Source: an uncultured Spirochaetaceae bacterium (GTDB lineage: Bacteria > Spirochaetota > Spirochaetia > Sphaerochaetales > Sphaerochaetaceae). Taken from it: 15,640 nt of DNA. A model generated the notes under the pieces. That model ran no database searches and was not told the origin of the DNA. It saw only the letters and a program-made list of their open reading frames with translations. This document shows, one piece after another, positions 14,182-15,640 of the stretch. Where the stretch lies: positions 1 through 15,640 of the forward strand of contig CAMKPI010000025.1 of assembly GCA_946414625.1 (NCBI GenBank). Reading direction: 5' to 3'. The position numbers and the translations under genes are program-made. Numbering within the stretch: the stretch's first letter is position 1; each line of letters begins with the position of its first letter.

Positions 14182-15640
14182 ATGAGCGTTAAAATAAAAT
14201 TCGATTCAAACCAGGACTATCAGATTCGTGCAGTGGAAAGTGTCGTTAAACTTTTTGAGGGCATGGACAGGCAGGACACGGACGTGGAATTCCGTCTTGA
14301 AGGCAGTGACTCTGACAGAGACACTGTTCCGAACATGGATGAGCTGGACGAAATTAGCACAGATTTGATTAAAGAGAATTTCGATGCAATCCGGCGTGAG
14401 AACGGGCTAAAAGTTTTGCCAGAGCTTGCTCCGGAAAATGACGGAGAAACCCTTTTATGCACGCCTCAAAGTTCTGATTATTATTCCTATCCGGAATTCA
14501 CAATCAACATGGAAACCGGTACGGGTAAGACTTATGTTTATCTTAGAACCATTTATTCTCTTTACAAAGAATACGGCTGGAGAAAGTTTGTTGTTGTAGT
14601 TCCAAGCGTCGCAATTTACGAGGGAGCAGTGGAAACATTTAACGCAACTCGCGAGCATTTTGAAACTTTGTTCGGGGCATTTGTCCCGCAGCGCATCATG
14701 GAGTATGACGGTAATGTTTCAAACTGCAAAAACTTTGGAACATCTACGAGTCTTGAAATTCTTTTGATGACTGTAGACAGTTTTAACAAAAATTCAAACG
14801 TGATTTACAAACCTACGGAAAAAATCAGGGGTGGAAAACTGCCTGTTGCATTCATACAGGAAACCCGCCCGATTCTCATTCTTGATGAAGTTCAGAATTA
14901 TCGGACTGATACGGCAAAAAAAGCATTGAGGACTTTGCATCCTCTGTTCAGCGTGGGCTATTCTGCAACCCCGGGCACTGACTGTCCCAACGAGCTTTGC
15001 AGATTAAGCAGTTACGAAGCAAGCCAGCTGAATCTCGTTAAGAAAATTGACATTTTAGGTTTTCAGGAAGAGCAGATTGCAACGAACAAAGCCGACTACT
15101 TTAAAATCCTTGCTATTAACAAAAGTCCTCTTTCTGTGGAAGTAGAGCTGAATGCCTTGAGCGGCGGTAAAACAACGGTTACGCAATATACGATTAAAGC
15201 GTCCGACAAAGAAAAGAAAACATTCCAGGCTCTTACAAAGAATCCTGCATATAAAGACTTGGGCATTGAAAACATCAGTGTGAAAGACAACAATCCCCAT
15301 GTCCGTCTTACAAATGGTATGCCCTATCTTCAGGACGAGGCAAGCTGTGCAAACCTTACACGCGAGATTGTTTTCCGAGAGATGATAAAAGCCACAATCG
15401 AAGAGCACATTAAGGCGATGGCGAATCTAAAAAGCCATCTGTATGATGCGAAGGTTCTTTCACTTTTCTTCATTGACCGCGTTGCAAGTTACAAAGGTGA
15501 CAATCCGATTATCGCAAAAATCTTTGACGAAGAATTTGAAAAGCTCAAAGACAAAGTCCCCGCATGGAAAAACCTTTCCGGCAAAGATGTCCGTGAAGGT
15601 TATTTTGCAAAAAAGACCAGCAAAAAACCAAAGCTCGAAG
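14182..15640 (+). CDS. res: Type III restriction endonuclease subunit, partial at window end
   Basis: The frame stays open from ATG 14182 to the last base, giving 486 residues, roughly the N-terminal half of a Res protein (usually 900-1000). It is a superfamily 2 helicase/translocase. Walker A is METGTGKTYVY with Lys116, followed by family-typical YGWRKFVVVVPSVAIYEGA. Motif II is LDEVQ (Asp235-Glu236) and motif III is GYSATPG (259-265). The later helicase motifs and the C-terminal PD-(D/E)XK nuclease lie outside the window, so intactness cannot be judged. An acidic stretch (about 35-65, SDSDRDTVPNMDELDE) precedes the ATP site. The ribosome site GGGAG (14170-14174) and the 13-bp gap to mod indicate one operon. 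With Mod it should form the Type III complex that cleaves unmodified DNA when recognition sites face each other. Confidence 0.93.
   Translation, partial: MSVKIKFDSNQDYQIRAVESVVKLFEGMDRQDTDVEFRLEGSDSDRDTVPNMDELDEISTDLIKENFDAIRRENGLKVLPELAPENDGETLLCTPQSSDYYSYPEFTINMETGTGKTYVYLRTIYSLYKEYGWRKFVVVVPSVAIYEGAVETFNATREHFETLFGAFVPQRIMEYDGNVSNCKNFGTSTSLEILLMTVDSFNKNSNVIYKPTEKIRGGKLPVAFIQETRPILILDEVQNYRTDTAKKALRTLHPLFSVGYSATPGTDCPNELCRLSSYEASQLNLVKKIDILGFQEEQIATNKADYFKILAINKSPLSVEVELNALSGGKTTVTQYTIKASDKEKKTFQALTKNPAYKDLGIENISVKDNNPHVRLTNGMPYLQDEASCANLTREIVFREMIKATIEEHIKAMANLKSHLYDAKVLSLFFIDRVASYKGDNPIIAKIFDEEFEKLKDKVPAWKNLSGKDVREGYFAKKTSKKPKLE

Noticed and set aside
15055..15408. Minus-strand 117-codon open frame
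   Set aside because: It is antisense to the open res reading frame, which has clear helicase motifs.

Overview
This looks like a chromosomal stretch of a host-associated bacterium, most plausibly a Treponema-like spirochaete. That assignment is inference from the style of the Lgt, LexA and HolA proteins and a moderate GC content; no rRNA or marker gene fixes the taxon. A housekeeping core lies between two zones scarred by mobile DNA.

Left zone (1-1860). A minus-strand invertase/resolvase-type serine recombinase has a 26-bp hix-like dyad directly upstream of its start. Next comes an IS256-family transposase relic whose middle part has been inverted in place. A gene-free stretch then carries three perfect DnaA boxes (TTATCCACA) and several near-matches around AT-rich DNA, making a candidate replication origin or DnaA-titration site.

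Core (1861-10140). On the plus strand: lgt, a Xaa-Pro aminopeptidase with an unusual repeat-built insertion, an ArsB/SLC13-like permease, lexA and holA. holA is flanked on both sides by long non-coding blocks of degenerate repeats. A minus-strand Rrf2-family regulator with four clustered cysteines follows, with a dyad operator over its own predicted promoter.

Right zone (10141-15640). A minus-strand IS21-family IstA relic abuts a 135-bp fragment of a second mod gene. Then come a DUF4143-type AAA ATPase, a complete Type III restriction-modification mod gene and the first 486 codons of res, which runs off the window. The intact mod carries a nine-G run inside its coding sequence. Gain or loss of one G truncates the protein within 4 or 17 codons, so this looks like a phase-variable methyltransferase able to switch a set of genes (a phasevarion). 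Its target-recognition part is strikingly AT-rich compared with both ends, which suggests specificity exchange by recombination. The duplicated mod end and IS21 scar show that this restriction island has been rebuilt at least once.

The strongest candidates for something not previously described are the phase-variable mosaic Type III system with its embedded ATPase, and the serine recombinase with its adjacent dyad.
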